Translations under genes and position numbers: made by a program
Source: DATNPX01 sp036702975
GTDB taxonomy: Bacteria; Cyanobacteriota; Vampirovibrionia; Obscuribacterales; Obscuribacteraceae
Assembly (NCBI GenBank): GCA_036702975.1
Contig: DATNPX010000053.1
Span: 33,126 to 97,125, forward strand
Direction of reading: 5' to 3'
Length of the DNA stretch: 64,000 nt
In this document: in pieces, positions 52,622-61,533 of the stretch
Numbering within the stretch: position 1 is the first letter of the stretch
Layout: every line of letters begins with the position of its first letter
Notes under the pieces: generated by a model
What the model was told of the DNA's origin: nothing
Databases searched by the model: none
Seen by the model: the letters and a program-made list of their open reading frames with translations, nothing else

Positions 52622-52991
52622 TCGAATAAATATGGACTAAACCGATATCTGGATACCTTAGTCAATTAAGGTGGACAAACTGTACGTCAGTTTATTCACA
52701 GGGTTGAAAGAGATTCAGCCAGCAACTGCCGGTACCCAATCGCAGTCCGAGCCGCCTGGATAGAATCTGCTCAAGCTCGAAAAGAGGACCAATCATCTCA
52801 TAACGACTCGGCACTGAGTTTTTGCGTATGCCGAAGACTATTAGCACTTCAAGTAAAGTTTGGCCTTCGCGTGATGAAGTCACGTTCAAGTAACTCATAG
52901 CCTGTAAAAATAAAGTACAAAGCCCGAGACATATTACTAACCGACTAAAGGCTGACCGAAGATTCCAGCGATCTTCGTCACGATTTCACTC
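52622..52991. other. Intergenic region with possible leftward box
   Basis: On the minus strand TTTGTAC (52921-52915) and TTTTTAC (52910-52904) lie 11 bp apart with TACTTG (52892-52887) after 11 nt, but no good gene follows. The 68-codon frame (52898-52692) starts inside this element and is doubtful. A TACTAAC half-site lies at 52935. I found no clear promoter for 52992. Confidence 0.35.
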
Positions 52992-55900
52992 ATGGCAAAA
53001 CCAGAAGCAACTGAATCTGCAACACCTGAACGGTTTACACCACCAGAGCGCTCAACAGCAATTGAGCCGACAATTACAGCCGCAGACAATCGAGATCAGG
53101 TCCAGTCTGCCACTCGCGAGCGCGAGACGGCTACCGTAAAACTCGTCAATGAAGGAACATTACCCCAATTCGGTCTGAACGATGCAAGTGCAACCCCGAC
53201 TGACATTTTCTTTGCCAGAGCGAAAGCCGATTTAGGAGCAGCGGAGTCTCCTTCAAAAGCACCAAAGGCGCTCACTGACAGAGACTTCAAATTCGTCGGT
53301 GACTTCATCGAAAGACAAATCTCAAAACTAGGATCAGGTGAAATACAGGCAGCGGCTCTACAAGCACCCGAATTCTCAGCTCCTATAGCGCAGCAAAAAC
53401 TTACCAAGATACAGGAAGACAGCATCGACAGATTCGTTCGAACACTTCCAAACGCAGGAATCGCCGAACTCAGCGACACCTTGAGCAGCTTGCAAAACAA
53501 TCCGGCCATTTCTGATCAACTGAAGCAAAAACTCGAAATCTACACGCACAGAGGAACTGACGGTCAACCTGACGGCGGAGTGGACGGCAGACGTGCAAAT
53601 CCGAAGTTGCAGCTCGGACTACTCGAAATGAGCATCAAGAACGGCAACATCAGCGACTTCAGCACCGCGGCCAGTGAAGCAACACCTGAAATTCGTCAAG
53701 CCTTCTTAGCCAGTGATGGCGCCAGAAAGATTGATGCTGCGTTTGGTGGCACGGACCCACTCACTGGAACACAAAGAAAAGCTTCCGGTGCAGAGTATAC
53801 CCTGGTCGATCAACGTACAGCCCGCGAATTCATAACTAATGGTCGCATTTCAACAGGCGAGCAGTTAAGACGAGAAACCGGAATCACAACCGACTATGCT
53901 GGAGTCGAACGCGCACTGCAACAGCAGCCACCCGGTCAGGCGGCACAATACGCTCAAGGGTCATTGCTCCGTGAACAGCTTGCGAAAGGAGAACTGGATC
54001 AGGCGAAACTAACACCTGAGCAGACTGCTTCGCTTACCACCTATGATACCCTTCACCGTGAACTGAAGACTGCAGCTGGAACAAATTCAGTCAGACTGGC
54101 TTATTGGGACGCTCTGGCAAAACAAGATGGACAATCAAACCGATATCTTGACACTGTAGCCGGTGAAGGCGGAAGAATTTACAACAGCTCGTTCAGCAGC
54201 GTAGAACGAAATTCCTCTCGCAGTTGGGATAAGCAAAGTTATGATTTTTACCACGATCCAGAACTCGGCGCCGCACGACAAGCAAATACCAGAGAAGTTC
54301 TTGCCCACTTCAGAGACTCGGCCAAACTAATCGAGCAATTCGATCAGCGCGTAAATGCCCCTTCATTCGAAGAGTCACGAAAAACTATTGCAACGCCCAC
54401 TTTGCTTGATAATCTTCAAGCTCAGTTCGCTGTTTCTGCCACCGGTGACGTTCCTGCACCCGGTACTGGCAACGTTCTCAGACAAATCGAAAAAGGTCTG
54501 GCGGATGATCCGACATTGCGAGCACAACTGACGAATCCAAAGTCTGAGGCGGATAAAGCGCTACAAGCACAATATCGAGAGACCGTCAGTCAGCTGATAG
54601 GAAATGATGCTTTTAAAGAGTTTTACCTGGGCGCCATCGAGCAAGGCAAACCTGTCTCGGCTCAGGCATGGGCAAACTTCGATCGCACCGAACGGCAGAA
54701 TGAAAGAGGAGCTTTCTATCAAGATTTGAGCCGCCAGCCCCAAGCAGATAGAGAGCGACTCTTGCGCGATCCCGGTGCACTCGATCAAGTGCTTGGACAT
54801 CTCGACGCAGACCACCGCAAAGTGGCAATGAGTGTTTTAGCTCACGGATTACACCCAGCTGACGAACTGAAATTGGCTGAACTCCAGGGTGACAAAACAG
54901 GCATCGCTGCCGCCATCAAGAAGGGGGCCGAGGGCGGTCTTAAGGAATTCAAACAAGAATATCAGCAAACTTACGGAACAACTATCGAGTCGGTCGCACA
55001 ATCAAAATTGAGCGGAACCAATTTAGCTGCTGCTGAAAGAACATTGGCGGGCGATCAAAGCGCTCTGGCGCAATTTAGACTGGACGTTGAAAGACGCCAG
55101 AGAGAAGCATCGCCGATATTAGATTGGACGGCGGAGCAATTCAGAAGCACCACACCGCGCAATGAGGCAGCAGCCATTAGCGTCTACACTGCAGCAGTAG
55201 GACAAACTGGGCTACCGGAAACTACTACAAAATCCGATGCCGAAAGACAGGCAGCGACAGCGAGAATCGATTATCGTCAGAGCCACGATGCACTTGACGA
55301 AACAAGAGCGGAAGTAGTTAGAAATGAGCTGGGAGTAGCTTTAACCTTTGCCGGTGGAGTGAATGTTGGAGCAGTCAAATTTGGTCAGTATATCCTCGGC
55401 TCAACTCTTAAAGAGGCTGGGCAAGCAGGACTGAGAATAACAAGCGCCGGTATTGCCAACGACTTTATCAAAACCGGAGCCCTTGGCGAGTTACAAGAAC
55501 AAGGCACTGCAACGCACTTGCGAAATGTCTTTGACGGTGCAGCAGGTTATGCAGGTGGCGCAGGCACCCCTCCCGGCTACAAACTTGCAGGTCTGAACCC
55601 ATTCACACGCCCTGACATCGGGTTAGCTCCGGCCACAGCCAAAGTTTTAGCCGATCGCACCAATCACATAATCTATCCATTCACGGTTAATACAACCATT
55701 GCCACCACAGGCGGTTTACTCGACGGCAAAGACCCGGGCACTGCCTTAACTCAAGCCATCGGCAATGCAGGGTTACCTGCCGCTGCGGGAGTTTTCACAG
55801 CCCGCAACATTGGCGGTTTGGCCTCGAATTTAGGTGGACGCGCCGAACAATTTTATTCCACTCCATCGCTCAGCACTCCGTTCAACCGAGGAGTAGCGGG

Positions 55901-56018
55901 AGGCGGGGTAAAGGCGGCTCTCAAGCAGACAGATTTCAAACGACCAACTGAGTCGAACCGAAAGACATCATCGACTGAGAAGTTTCCCGGCTTGTTTGAT
56001 GAGTTTCCGGAGCCATAG
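52992..56018 (+). CDS. Large unknown protein with annexin-like segment
   Basis: This 1008-residue soluble protein has no signal peptide. The first 750 residues are polar and helical. Around residues 630-695 (LAELQGDKTGIAAAIKKG ... FKQEYQQTYGTTIESVAQSKLSG) the spacing Y--TYGT-I----KLSG resembles one annexin repeat. That is a single-motif resemblance only. From about 775 a Gly/Ala hydrophobic region (GVALTFAGGVNVGAVKFGQYILG and later GGLLDGKDPGTALTQAIGNAGLPAAAG) resembles the tails of the neighbouring proteins at 51425 and 56157. The ATG has no ribosome site. Confidence 0.65.
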   Translation: MAKPEATESATPERFTPPERSTAIEPTITAADNRDQVQSATRERETATVKLVNEGTLPQFGLNDASATPTDIFFARAKADLGAAESPSKAPKALTDRDFKFVGDFIERQISKLGSGEIQAAALQAPEFSAPIAQQKLTKIQEDSIDRFVRTLPNAGIAELSDTLSSLQNNPAISDQLKQKLEIYTHRGTDGQPDGGVDGRRANPKLQLGLLEMSIKNGNISDFSTAASEATPEIRQAFLASDGARKIDAAFGGTDPLTGTQRKASGAEYTLVDQRTAREFITNGRISTGEQLRRETGITTDYAGVERALQQQPPGQAAQYAQGSLLREQLAKGELDQAKLTPEQTASLTTYDTLHRELKTAAGTNSVRLAYWDALAKQDGQSNRYLDTVAGEGGRIYNSSFSSVERNSSRSWDKQSYDFYHDPELGAARQANTREVLAHFRDSAKLIEQFDQRVNAPSFEESRKTIATPTLLDNLQAQFAVSATGDVPAPGTGNVLRQIEKGLADDPTLRAQLTNPKSEADKALQAQYRETVSQLIGNDAFKEFYLGAIEQGKPVSAQAWANFDRTERQNERGAFYQDLSRQPQADRERLLRDPGALDQVLGHLDADHRKVAMSVLAHGLHPADELKLAELQGDKTGIAAAIKKGAEGGLKEFKQEYQQTYGTTIESVAQSKLSGTNLAAAERTLAGDQSALAQFRLDVERRQREASPILDWTAEQFRSTTPRNEAAAISVYTAAVGQTGLPETTTKSDAERQAATARIDYRQSHDALDETRAEVVRNELGVALTFAGGVNVGAVKFGQYILGSTLKEAGQAGLRITSAGIANDFIKTGALGELQEQGTATHLRNVFDGAAGYAGGAGTPPGYKLAGLNPFTRPDIGLAPATAKVLADRTNHIIYPFTVNTTIATTGGLLDGKDPGTALTQAIGNAGLPAAAGVFTARNIGGLASNLGGRAEQFYSTPSLSTPFNRGVAGGGVKAALKQTDFKRPTESNRKTSSTEKFPGLFDEFPEP

Positions 56019-56065
56019 GGTCAACAAAATCAAAAACAGTCATTAGTGCGTAGAAATCTCCCGGG

Positions 56066-56100
56066 ATTTTACAGGCATTTGACGACTTGGAAGTGACACT
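56066..56100 (+). promoter_or_regulatory. Class I box promoter for LOG-like gene
   Basis: ATTTTAC (56066-56072) and ATTTGAC (56077-56083) lie 11 bp apart; GACACT (56095-56100) is a weak -10. Confidence 0.5.
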
Positions 56101-56156
56101 ACTGAGAATATGACGCCGTAATCGGCGATATCTATTTATCAGAAGGCACCAAGACC

Positions 56157-57824
56157 TTGAACCGCTATGACGCTCACACGAGAGAGCCCTCAAAAACAGA
56201 TAACACATTTTTGGAAGGCTTTTGCGGCTCATTCAAAGAGAGCGCCGTGACCCGACCTTACGCCGGGTTGACTCAGACAATCAATCATATTGTAGGAACA
56301 GAGCTGCTTCCACAACCAAAACTGGAAGAAAGACAAGCGCAGACAGTCGAAGCTTCGGTCGGTCAATGGGTGGGAAATGCGATCGGTGGTGCCGTTCCGT
56401 TTGTGGCAATGTACCGTCTAATCGGTTCTGGCGCCGCAGGCAAGCTGGAGATGACGAACAAATTCGGCATCACAATGGAGTCCGTGCCAGTCATCGGTAA
56501 ATCGGCCGTCGCCGGCGCAACCTATGGTGTTTTATTCGAGCCGGTTTCATCACAACAGGATTTCTGGCGCGGCAAACTGGCTTCAGCCGCATCAACTGGC
56601 GTAGCAGCGGCCCTTATGACCGGTGGCGAAATAGGTCTGAAATCAACTGGAGCAAAAGCGTTTCAAAATGACATTGTACTGGGCATGACTACAGGTTTTC
56701 CAACAGGTATGGTCAGCACCAACGTCAACTCACTGGTCAACGATGGCAAACTGACAAGCCTATCAGAATCAGTTAAATCAGGCTTCTCGATGGCAGCTGT
56801 GGGAGGCTTCCTGGGCGGTGCCAATCTCCTGCATGAGCATGTCAAGCCAACCACAGGAATTCACGGCATAAGAGGGTTGCGCGACCTTACTGCCGCCAAC
56901 GATGCGGCAGTAAAAGTAACGGGCGAGCCGACGCCGTTCTACCATGTCATTCAAGAGATAGACAGCCCGCTGCAGGTAAAAGACCTGCTCGACGGCAACA
57001 TTCAGTACCTACCACCCCACAGCCGCGAAACAATCTCATCAGGGGCAGCCGATCTTACCGCCAGCCACGAAGCGCTGAAAGACCTGGGTCCACGAGCGGT
57101 TTTTTACGCATCTGCACGATTGAAGGAAGACAGTTTCGAGTATCAACGCATACGCAGCTTGAGCCGACAACTGGCAGAGATGGGATACACAATAATTACA
57201 GGTGGAGGTCCAGGCGGTATGGAGGCAGCCTCCAGGGGTGCCTTCGAGGGTGGTGGCACCGCTGTCGGCGTTCGTGTCAATCTTCCTTTCGAAGAAGCAC
57301 CAAACAAATACATCGATATTGCCACACTGCACAAAGATGTTTCCACGCGGATCGAGGCGCTAACAAAGCTGCCGGATGTATATGTAGTAGAACGCAGCGG
57401 TTGGGGGACGGACGCAGAGACGATGTTTGCTCTTGGGCTATTGCAGCTTCGCCACGTCAGCGACCGCCCGGTCTACCTCGTAGACAAAGGGCACTGGTCA
57501 ATGATTGAAAAAGTTTGGAAACAACAAGCCAGAGATGGTCTGATTTCTAAACGTGACCTCGACCTCTACAAAATTACAGATGACACAGATAGAATCGCGA
57601 GAGAGCTGAAAGCATTAAAACCGAGACTGGATCAGATGCATGCGCAGAGAAAGATTGACAATGAACCATACATGGCTCAGGCACTTCCTCGCCGCCATAC
57701 TGTCTCCAAAGTCTCAGGAAACAGCGGCACTTTCAGCTTCACTGACTTCCTGCATGCCTCACCAGATCAATTCGCGGAACTTGCCGTTCAACCTTCAAAC
57801 ATTGGAAAGGTGGAGATGAAGTGA
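56157..57824 (+). CDS. LOG-family Rossmann protein with hydrophobic N-terminal region
   Basis: This 555-residue protein starts at TTG 56157 with GAAGG about 10 nt upstream. The first 260 residues include Gly/Ala-rich hydrophobic stretches (WVGNAIGGAVPFVAMYRLIG, GFSMAAVGGFLGGANLL). The last 240 residues form a LOG/TIGR00730-type Rossmann domain: VFYASARL, then IITGGGPGGMEAASRGAFEGGG. The second signature PGGxGTxxE is altered to ERSGWGTDAE: Gly-Thr-x-x-Glu remains but the Pro-Gly-Gly is gone. LOG enzymes release free bases from nucleoside monophosphates; activity here is uncertain. Confidence 0.75.
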   Translation: MNRYDAHTREPSKTDNTFLEGFCGSFKESAVTRPYAGLTQTINHIVGTELLPQPKLEERQAQTVEASVGQWVGNAIGGAVPFVAMYRLIGSGAAGKLEMTNKFGITMESVPVIGKSAVAGATYGVLFEPVSSQQDFWRGKLASAASTGVAAALMTGGEIGLKSTGAKAFQNDIVLGMTTGFPTGMVSTNVNSLVNDGKLTSLSESVKSGFSMAAVGGFLGGANLLHEHVKPTTGIHGIRGLRDLTAANDAAVKVTGEPTPFYHVIQEIDSPLQVKDLLDGNIQYLPPHSRETISSGAADLTASHEALKDLGPRAVFYASARLKEDSFEYQRIRSLSRQLAEMGYTIITGGGPGGMEAASRGAFEGGGTAVGVRVNLPFEEAPNKYIDIATLHKDVSTRIEALTKLPDVYVVERSGWGTDAETMFALGLLQLRHVSDRPVYLVDKGHWSMIEKVWKQQARDGLISKRDLDLYKITDDTDRIARELKALKPRLDQMHAQRKIDNEPYMAQALPRRHTVSKVSGNSGTFSFTDFLHASPDQFAELAVQPSNIGKVEMK

Positions 57825-57853
57825 TTATTTCCGGACCGAGTTGGACTTTTAGC

Positions 57854-57888
57854 GTTTTACGTCGGTTTTACGGGTGCATAGTTAGACT
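57854..57888 (+). promoter_or_regulatory. Class I box promoter for 57958 gene
   Basis: Two identical GTTTTAC heptamers (57854-57860, 57865-57871) lie 11 bp apart, with TAGACT (57883-57888) after 11 nt. It is one of the two best copies. Confidence 0.65.
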
Positions 57889-57957
57889 CTTTTCATCGGT
57901 TCAATCAAGCAACGCCCCATTACTAGCCCCGACTTGATTCCAGATGGAGAAACACAC

Positions 57958-59121
57958 ATGTCTACGCATACACGAGAGCATCATAAAGAAGTCAATCACC
58001 CCGCCAAAAGTCACGGTGAGCATGGTGGCGATGACAATTCCATCAACCATATGTACAACGAAGTGCAGCAAGCCAGACAAAAAGGCTCCAGCGCAGGCAC
58101 CGGTGGTGGTGGCACATATTCAAACTCTGAAGGCGTAAGGGACGCGTTGACATCAGCGAATCACTATGTTCACACACATGGTTTTCCTAATGTCTTCATC
58201 ACTGGTACCGGCAGCAAAGGCGAACTTCTCGGCAAGGATGACCACGGGAATAAGGTACACATCAGAGATGGTGCCAAAGGCAGCATCAGCGCGAAAGATG
58301 ACAGTGGTCACGAGGTGAAGGGAGACAATTCACCGGGAGACGGCAAAGGTAAAAAGGTGACTATGCCGAACGATCAGGGCGGCGGCAAAATCAATGATGA
58401 CGGTTCCGGCACTTATAACGTTAACGGAGGCAGACAGGGCGCCTGGGGCGCCACGCGTCAGGTGCTCGAAGATCAAGCACATCAGCGCGGCATGAACGAT
58501 TACAAAGCAAGTAATACCGACATTGCCAACGCAGAAAGAAAAATGGCTGCCGACGCCGGATTTCATGGCAAAAATGCAGTCAACGACTGGGCTAAGCACC
58601 TGAAACCAGGCGATATCCACGCGCCAGCTGCAGACCTGAGATCACCAGCCTTTAATCAGGCATCTAAAGGTCGAGATGAAGTGTCAGTTGGTAGTGGACC
58701 AAGCCGCGAAGTGCAAAAACAAAACACTGAACAGACCAATCAGAAAACACAGCATGAAACTGAAAGCGGACGTGTAAACGATAGCCGAATCCACGAGTAT
58801 GGTGGCAGCTACATCACCAATCAGCTGCATTCCTGGGGATTTCACGGCGCGGCAGAGGCATTTGATCAGCGCACAACATTCAAGACAGACACCGAGCGCG
58901 ATGCTAAGGGCGTGAAAAGCTTCACGACAAAATACGGTGGTGACGGTGCTCAAATTCAAGTTAGAGCTGGAAGCAATGGACAAGATATAACCTTTATCAA
59001 TGTCACCGAAGCACGCGGAGAGAGAGCCTCCAACGGCAATTACAAAATGACCTGGGTAGCGAACGGCAAAGAAGTCCATGGTCACATGGCTCCAGACGGA
59101 AAACTTGTCTTTGACGAGTAA
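57958..59121 (+). CDS. Unknown LysM-like protein, paralog of 43492
   Basis: This 387-residue protein starts at ATG 57958 with GGAG 8 nt upstream; the longer TTG at 57934 lacks a site. The His-rich N-terminus, Gly-rich linker, LysM-like segment (GATRQVLEDQAHQRG ... SNTDIANAERKMAADAGFHGK.AVNDWAKHLKPGD) and C-terminal beta-rich region match the protein at 43492 along most of the length. There is no signal peptide. It forms an operon with 59129. Confidence 0.7.
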   Translation: MSTHTREHHKEVNHPAKSHGEHGGDDNSINHMYNEVQQARQKGSSAGTGGGGTYSNSEGVRDALTSANHYVHTHGFPNVFITGTGSKGELLGKDDHGNKVHIRDGAKGSISAKDDSGHEVKGDNSPGDGKGKKVTMPNDQGGGKINDDGSGTYNVNGGRQGAWGATRQVLEDQAHQRGMNDYKASNTDIANAERKMAADAGFHGKNAVNDWAKHLKPGDIHAPAADLRSPAFNQASKGRDEVSVGSGPSREVQKQNTEQTNQKTQHETESGRVNDSRIHEYGGSYITNQLHSWGFHGAAEAFDQRTTFKTDTERDAKGVKSFTTKYGGDGAQIQVRAGSNGQDITFINVTEARGERASNGNYKMTWVANGKEVHGHMAPDGKLVFDE

Positions 59122-59128
59122 GCGTTGA

Positions 59129-59833
59129 ATGGCTCATGCTCCCATTGCCGCTGGACCGGCATCTGAAAAGTCCTACACCTGGGGCGAGATTCGCGACTGC
59201 CTCCACGCAGAACTGAAAGCATGCCGACATATTCTCACCTATGGCACCATAGGCTCATGCAATATCGAGCATGATATCGACACAATCGTGACTAAGAACC
59301 CAGGCTCCTCCAGTGCTGAGTTTTATCGTGAACTGCATCGGTTGTTCGACCAGATCGACGCGCACCTTGAGACTAATAACCGGGCCAGACTGATACGAAC
59401 CTCTCGATTCAGTGACGAGGAAGAATCAAAGTACATCGCTAAATGCAGCAAGAGCGACCTTGTCTTTCAAGTCATGAGCTATGTCTCGTTGAGGCAAATC
59501 AATATGCATTGGTTTGACTCGCTCAACACTGAAAATCCCGTCGCCGACATCGAGAAATTCCTTAAATCAAACTACGACTGCATTTATGGAAATCCAGATA
59601 CTTTGTTTGAAAACAGTTTCGCTGAATACAGAAACGAAGAGTTGTTTATTAGATTGAATGATTCGGACCGAATTAATTCTCACTTCCCAGGTGACTTCTT
59701 AGTTCGACGAATGAATGTACTCTACGACTTCATTATGCGAAAACGATTGAAGTCAAGCTTTGTTCCGGCACTGGACGAACTTGACTGCAGAAGAGCTTTT
59801 TATGACGTCTGTTCATTTCTGGACCGGTATTAG
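59129..59833 (+). CDS. Unknown protein, possible nucleotidyltransferase-like motif
   Basis: This 234-residue protein begins 7 bp after the previous stop. Near residue 40 it has YGTIGSCNIEHDIDTIV, in which GS followed by D-x-D recalls the GSx(n)DxD loop of polymerase-beta-type nucleotidyltransferases. The rest is helical and does not show a known partner domain. The assignment is speculative. No signal peptide is present. Confidence 0.6.
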   Translation: MAHAPIAAGPASEKSYTWGEIRDCLHAELKACRHILTYGTIGSCNIEHDIDTIVTKNPGSSSAEFYRELHRLFDQIDAHLETNNRARLIRTSRFSDEEESKYIAKCSKSDLVFQVMSYVSLRQINMHWFDSLNTENPVADIEKFLKSNYDCIYGNPDTLFENSFAEYRNEELFIRLNDSDRINSHFPGDFLVRRMNVLYDFIMRKRLKSSFVPALDELDCRRAFYDVCSFLDRY

Positions 59834-59879
59834 GTCCAGCCTGAAAGACGTCAAGACAACCGGTCCCGAGATAATGTAC

Positions 59880-59908
59880 TTGTTACTGCTGAAGCGCTAA
59901 AATATTGC
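59880..59908 (+). promoter_or_regulatory. Sigma70-like promoter for aldehyde dehydrogenase
   Basis: TTGTTA (59880-59885), a 17-nt spacer and TATTGC (59903-59908) lie about 75 bp before the GTG at 59985. No box repeat is present. Confidence 0.4.
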
Positions 59909-59984
59909 ATCTCTGTGTTGCAGACCAGCACCAGATCGCAGCGCTATAGCCTTCAAGTTGTATCCGTTATCAAGGAGCAGAAAA

Positions 59985-61523
59985 GTGAGCACAGCTACTA
60001 AAAACCGCTTTGGTTTAAGCGGTGAACAAGCAGCCATCCATATCGGTAGTCATGCCAATAAAGCAGGCGGAGCACGCCTGGAAATTCATTCGCCCATCGA
60101 CGGCGAATTGATGGCTTCGATGCAAATGGCCGTGTCGAAAGACGTGCCCGCCGTGATTGATGCCGCAAAGAAAGCTTTTCGCTCGTGGCGCACGGTACCG
60201 GCGCCGGTCAGAGGTGAATTTGTTCGACGCATCGGAGAAAAAGCACGCGAACGTAAAGCTCAACTGGCTGAGATTCTCTCAAATGAAGTTGGAAAAACCA
60301 CGCAGGAAGCGCTGGGTGAAATTCAAGAGTTCATTGACGTCTGCGATTTTGCAGTCGGACTTTCTCGCCAACTTCACGGCTTAACAATCGCCTCTGAACG
60401 ACCAGCTCATCGCATGATGGAGCAGTGGCACCCACTGGGTCCCATAGGCGTCATCACAGCCTTTAATTTCCCTGTCGCTGTTTGGGCGTGGAACGCAATG
60501 CTCGCATTTGTGTGCGGTGATTCCGTAATTTGGAAACCATCAGAAAAAGCACCACTTTGCGCACTAGCTTGCCAGCAATTAGTCAATGACGTCATTTCTG
60601 AATTTGACGTTGTAGACATCAAACAGCTCGCGCTTTCAAGTGTCATAGTCGGCATGGCAGATGTCGGCGAGGCGATTTCATCATCGCCTGAAATTCCTCT
60701 AGTATCAGCGACGGGTTCAACGCGAATGGGCATTGCCGTTGCACAGACAGTGGCAAAGCGCCTTGGTCGCTCGCTTCTGGAATTAGGCGGCAACAACGCC
60801 ATGATTGTGACCGAGACGGCCGACCTGGAGATGGCAATGCGCGCCATTGTCTTCGCTGCTGTCGGAACAGCCGGTCAACGTTGCACTACACTGCGTAGAC
60901 TGATTGTGCACAAGTCGCAGCACGATGCGCTGGTCGCTAAGCTCAAAAAAGTCTACTCCAATTTGCCAATTGGAGATCCGCGAGAAACTGGAAAGTTGGT
61001 TGGTCCACTAATTGACAAAGCATCATTCGACGCAATGCAAGAGGCGCTCGTCCAGGCTAAGTCAGAGGGTGGCAAAGTCTTCGGCGGAGAGCGAGTCGAG
61101 AAGGGCGTTCCGACCAAAGGCTACTACGTCACACCGGCACTGGTTGAAATCTCACCCAAAGCAAAAATTGTGCAACACGAGACATTTGCGCCAATCCTTT
61201 ACGTCATGACTTACGAAAAACTTGATGACGCTATCGAAATGCAAAACGACGTGCCGCAGGGGCTATCGTCAGCAATTTTTACTTCTGACGTGCGAGAAGC
61301 TGAACTATTTATGTCTCCAGCGGGAAGCGACTGCGGCATCGCCAATGTCAACATCGGCACAAGCGGAGCCGAAATTGGTGGCGCATTCGGTGGTGAAAAA
61401 CAAACCGGCGGTGGTCGCGAATCTGGCTCAGACTCATGGAAAAACTACATGAGACGGACTACCAACACGATCAATTACTCGAAAGAATTGCCACTCGCAC
61501 AGGGCGTGCAATTCAACGTGTAG
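59985..61523 (+). CDS. Aldehyde dehydrogenase, ALDH7 type (aminoadipate-semialdehyde-like)
   Basis: This 512-residue NAD(P)-dependent enzyme starts at GTG 59985 with AAGGAG 7 nt upstream. GVITAFNFPVAVWAWN and VIWKPSEKAP give the cofactor site, ELGGNNAMIV the catalytic Glu and GTAGQRCTT the catalytic Cys. The EQWHPLGPIGVITAFNFP and GEKQTGGGRESGSDSWKNYM blocks are typical of the ALDH7/antiquitin group, which oxidises alpha-aminoadipate semialdehyde in lysine breakdown. The substrate here is inferred from that likeness. The next gene follows closely but encodes an exported hydrolase. Confidence 0.93.
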   Translation: MSTATKNRFGLSGEQAAIHIGSHANKAGGARLEIHSPIDGELMASMQMAVSKDVPAVIDAAKKAFRSWRTVPAPVRGEFVRRIGEKARERKAQLAEILSNEVGKTTQEALGEIQEFIDVCDFAVGLSRQLHGLTIASERPAHRMMEQWHPLGPIGVITAFNFPVAVWAWNAMLAFVCGDSVIWKPSEKAPLCALACQQLVNDVISEFDVVDIKQLALSSVIVGMADVGEAISSSPEIPLVSATGSTRMGIAVAQTVAKRLGRSLLELGGNNAMIVTETADLEMAMRAIVFAAVGTAGQRCTTLRRLIVHKSQHDALVAKLKKVYSNLPIGDPRETGKLVGPLIDKASFDAMQEALVQAKSEGGKVFGGERVEKGVPTKGYYVTPALVEISPKAKIVQHETFAPILYVMTYEKLDDAIEMQNDVPQGLSSAIFTSDVREAELFMSPAGSDCGIANVNIGTSGAEIGGAFGGEKQTGGGRESGSDSWKNYMRRTTNTINYSKELPLAQGVQFNV

Positions 61524-61533
61524 TGTGACCGAC

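Noticed and set aside
52692..52898. 68-codon leftward frame with EGQTLLEVLIVFGI
   Set aside because: Its ATG lies within the putative box promoter, so it could not be translated from that transcript; kept only as a possible remnant.
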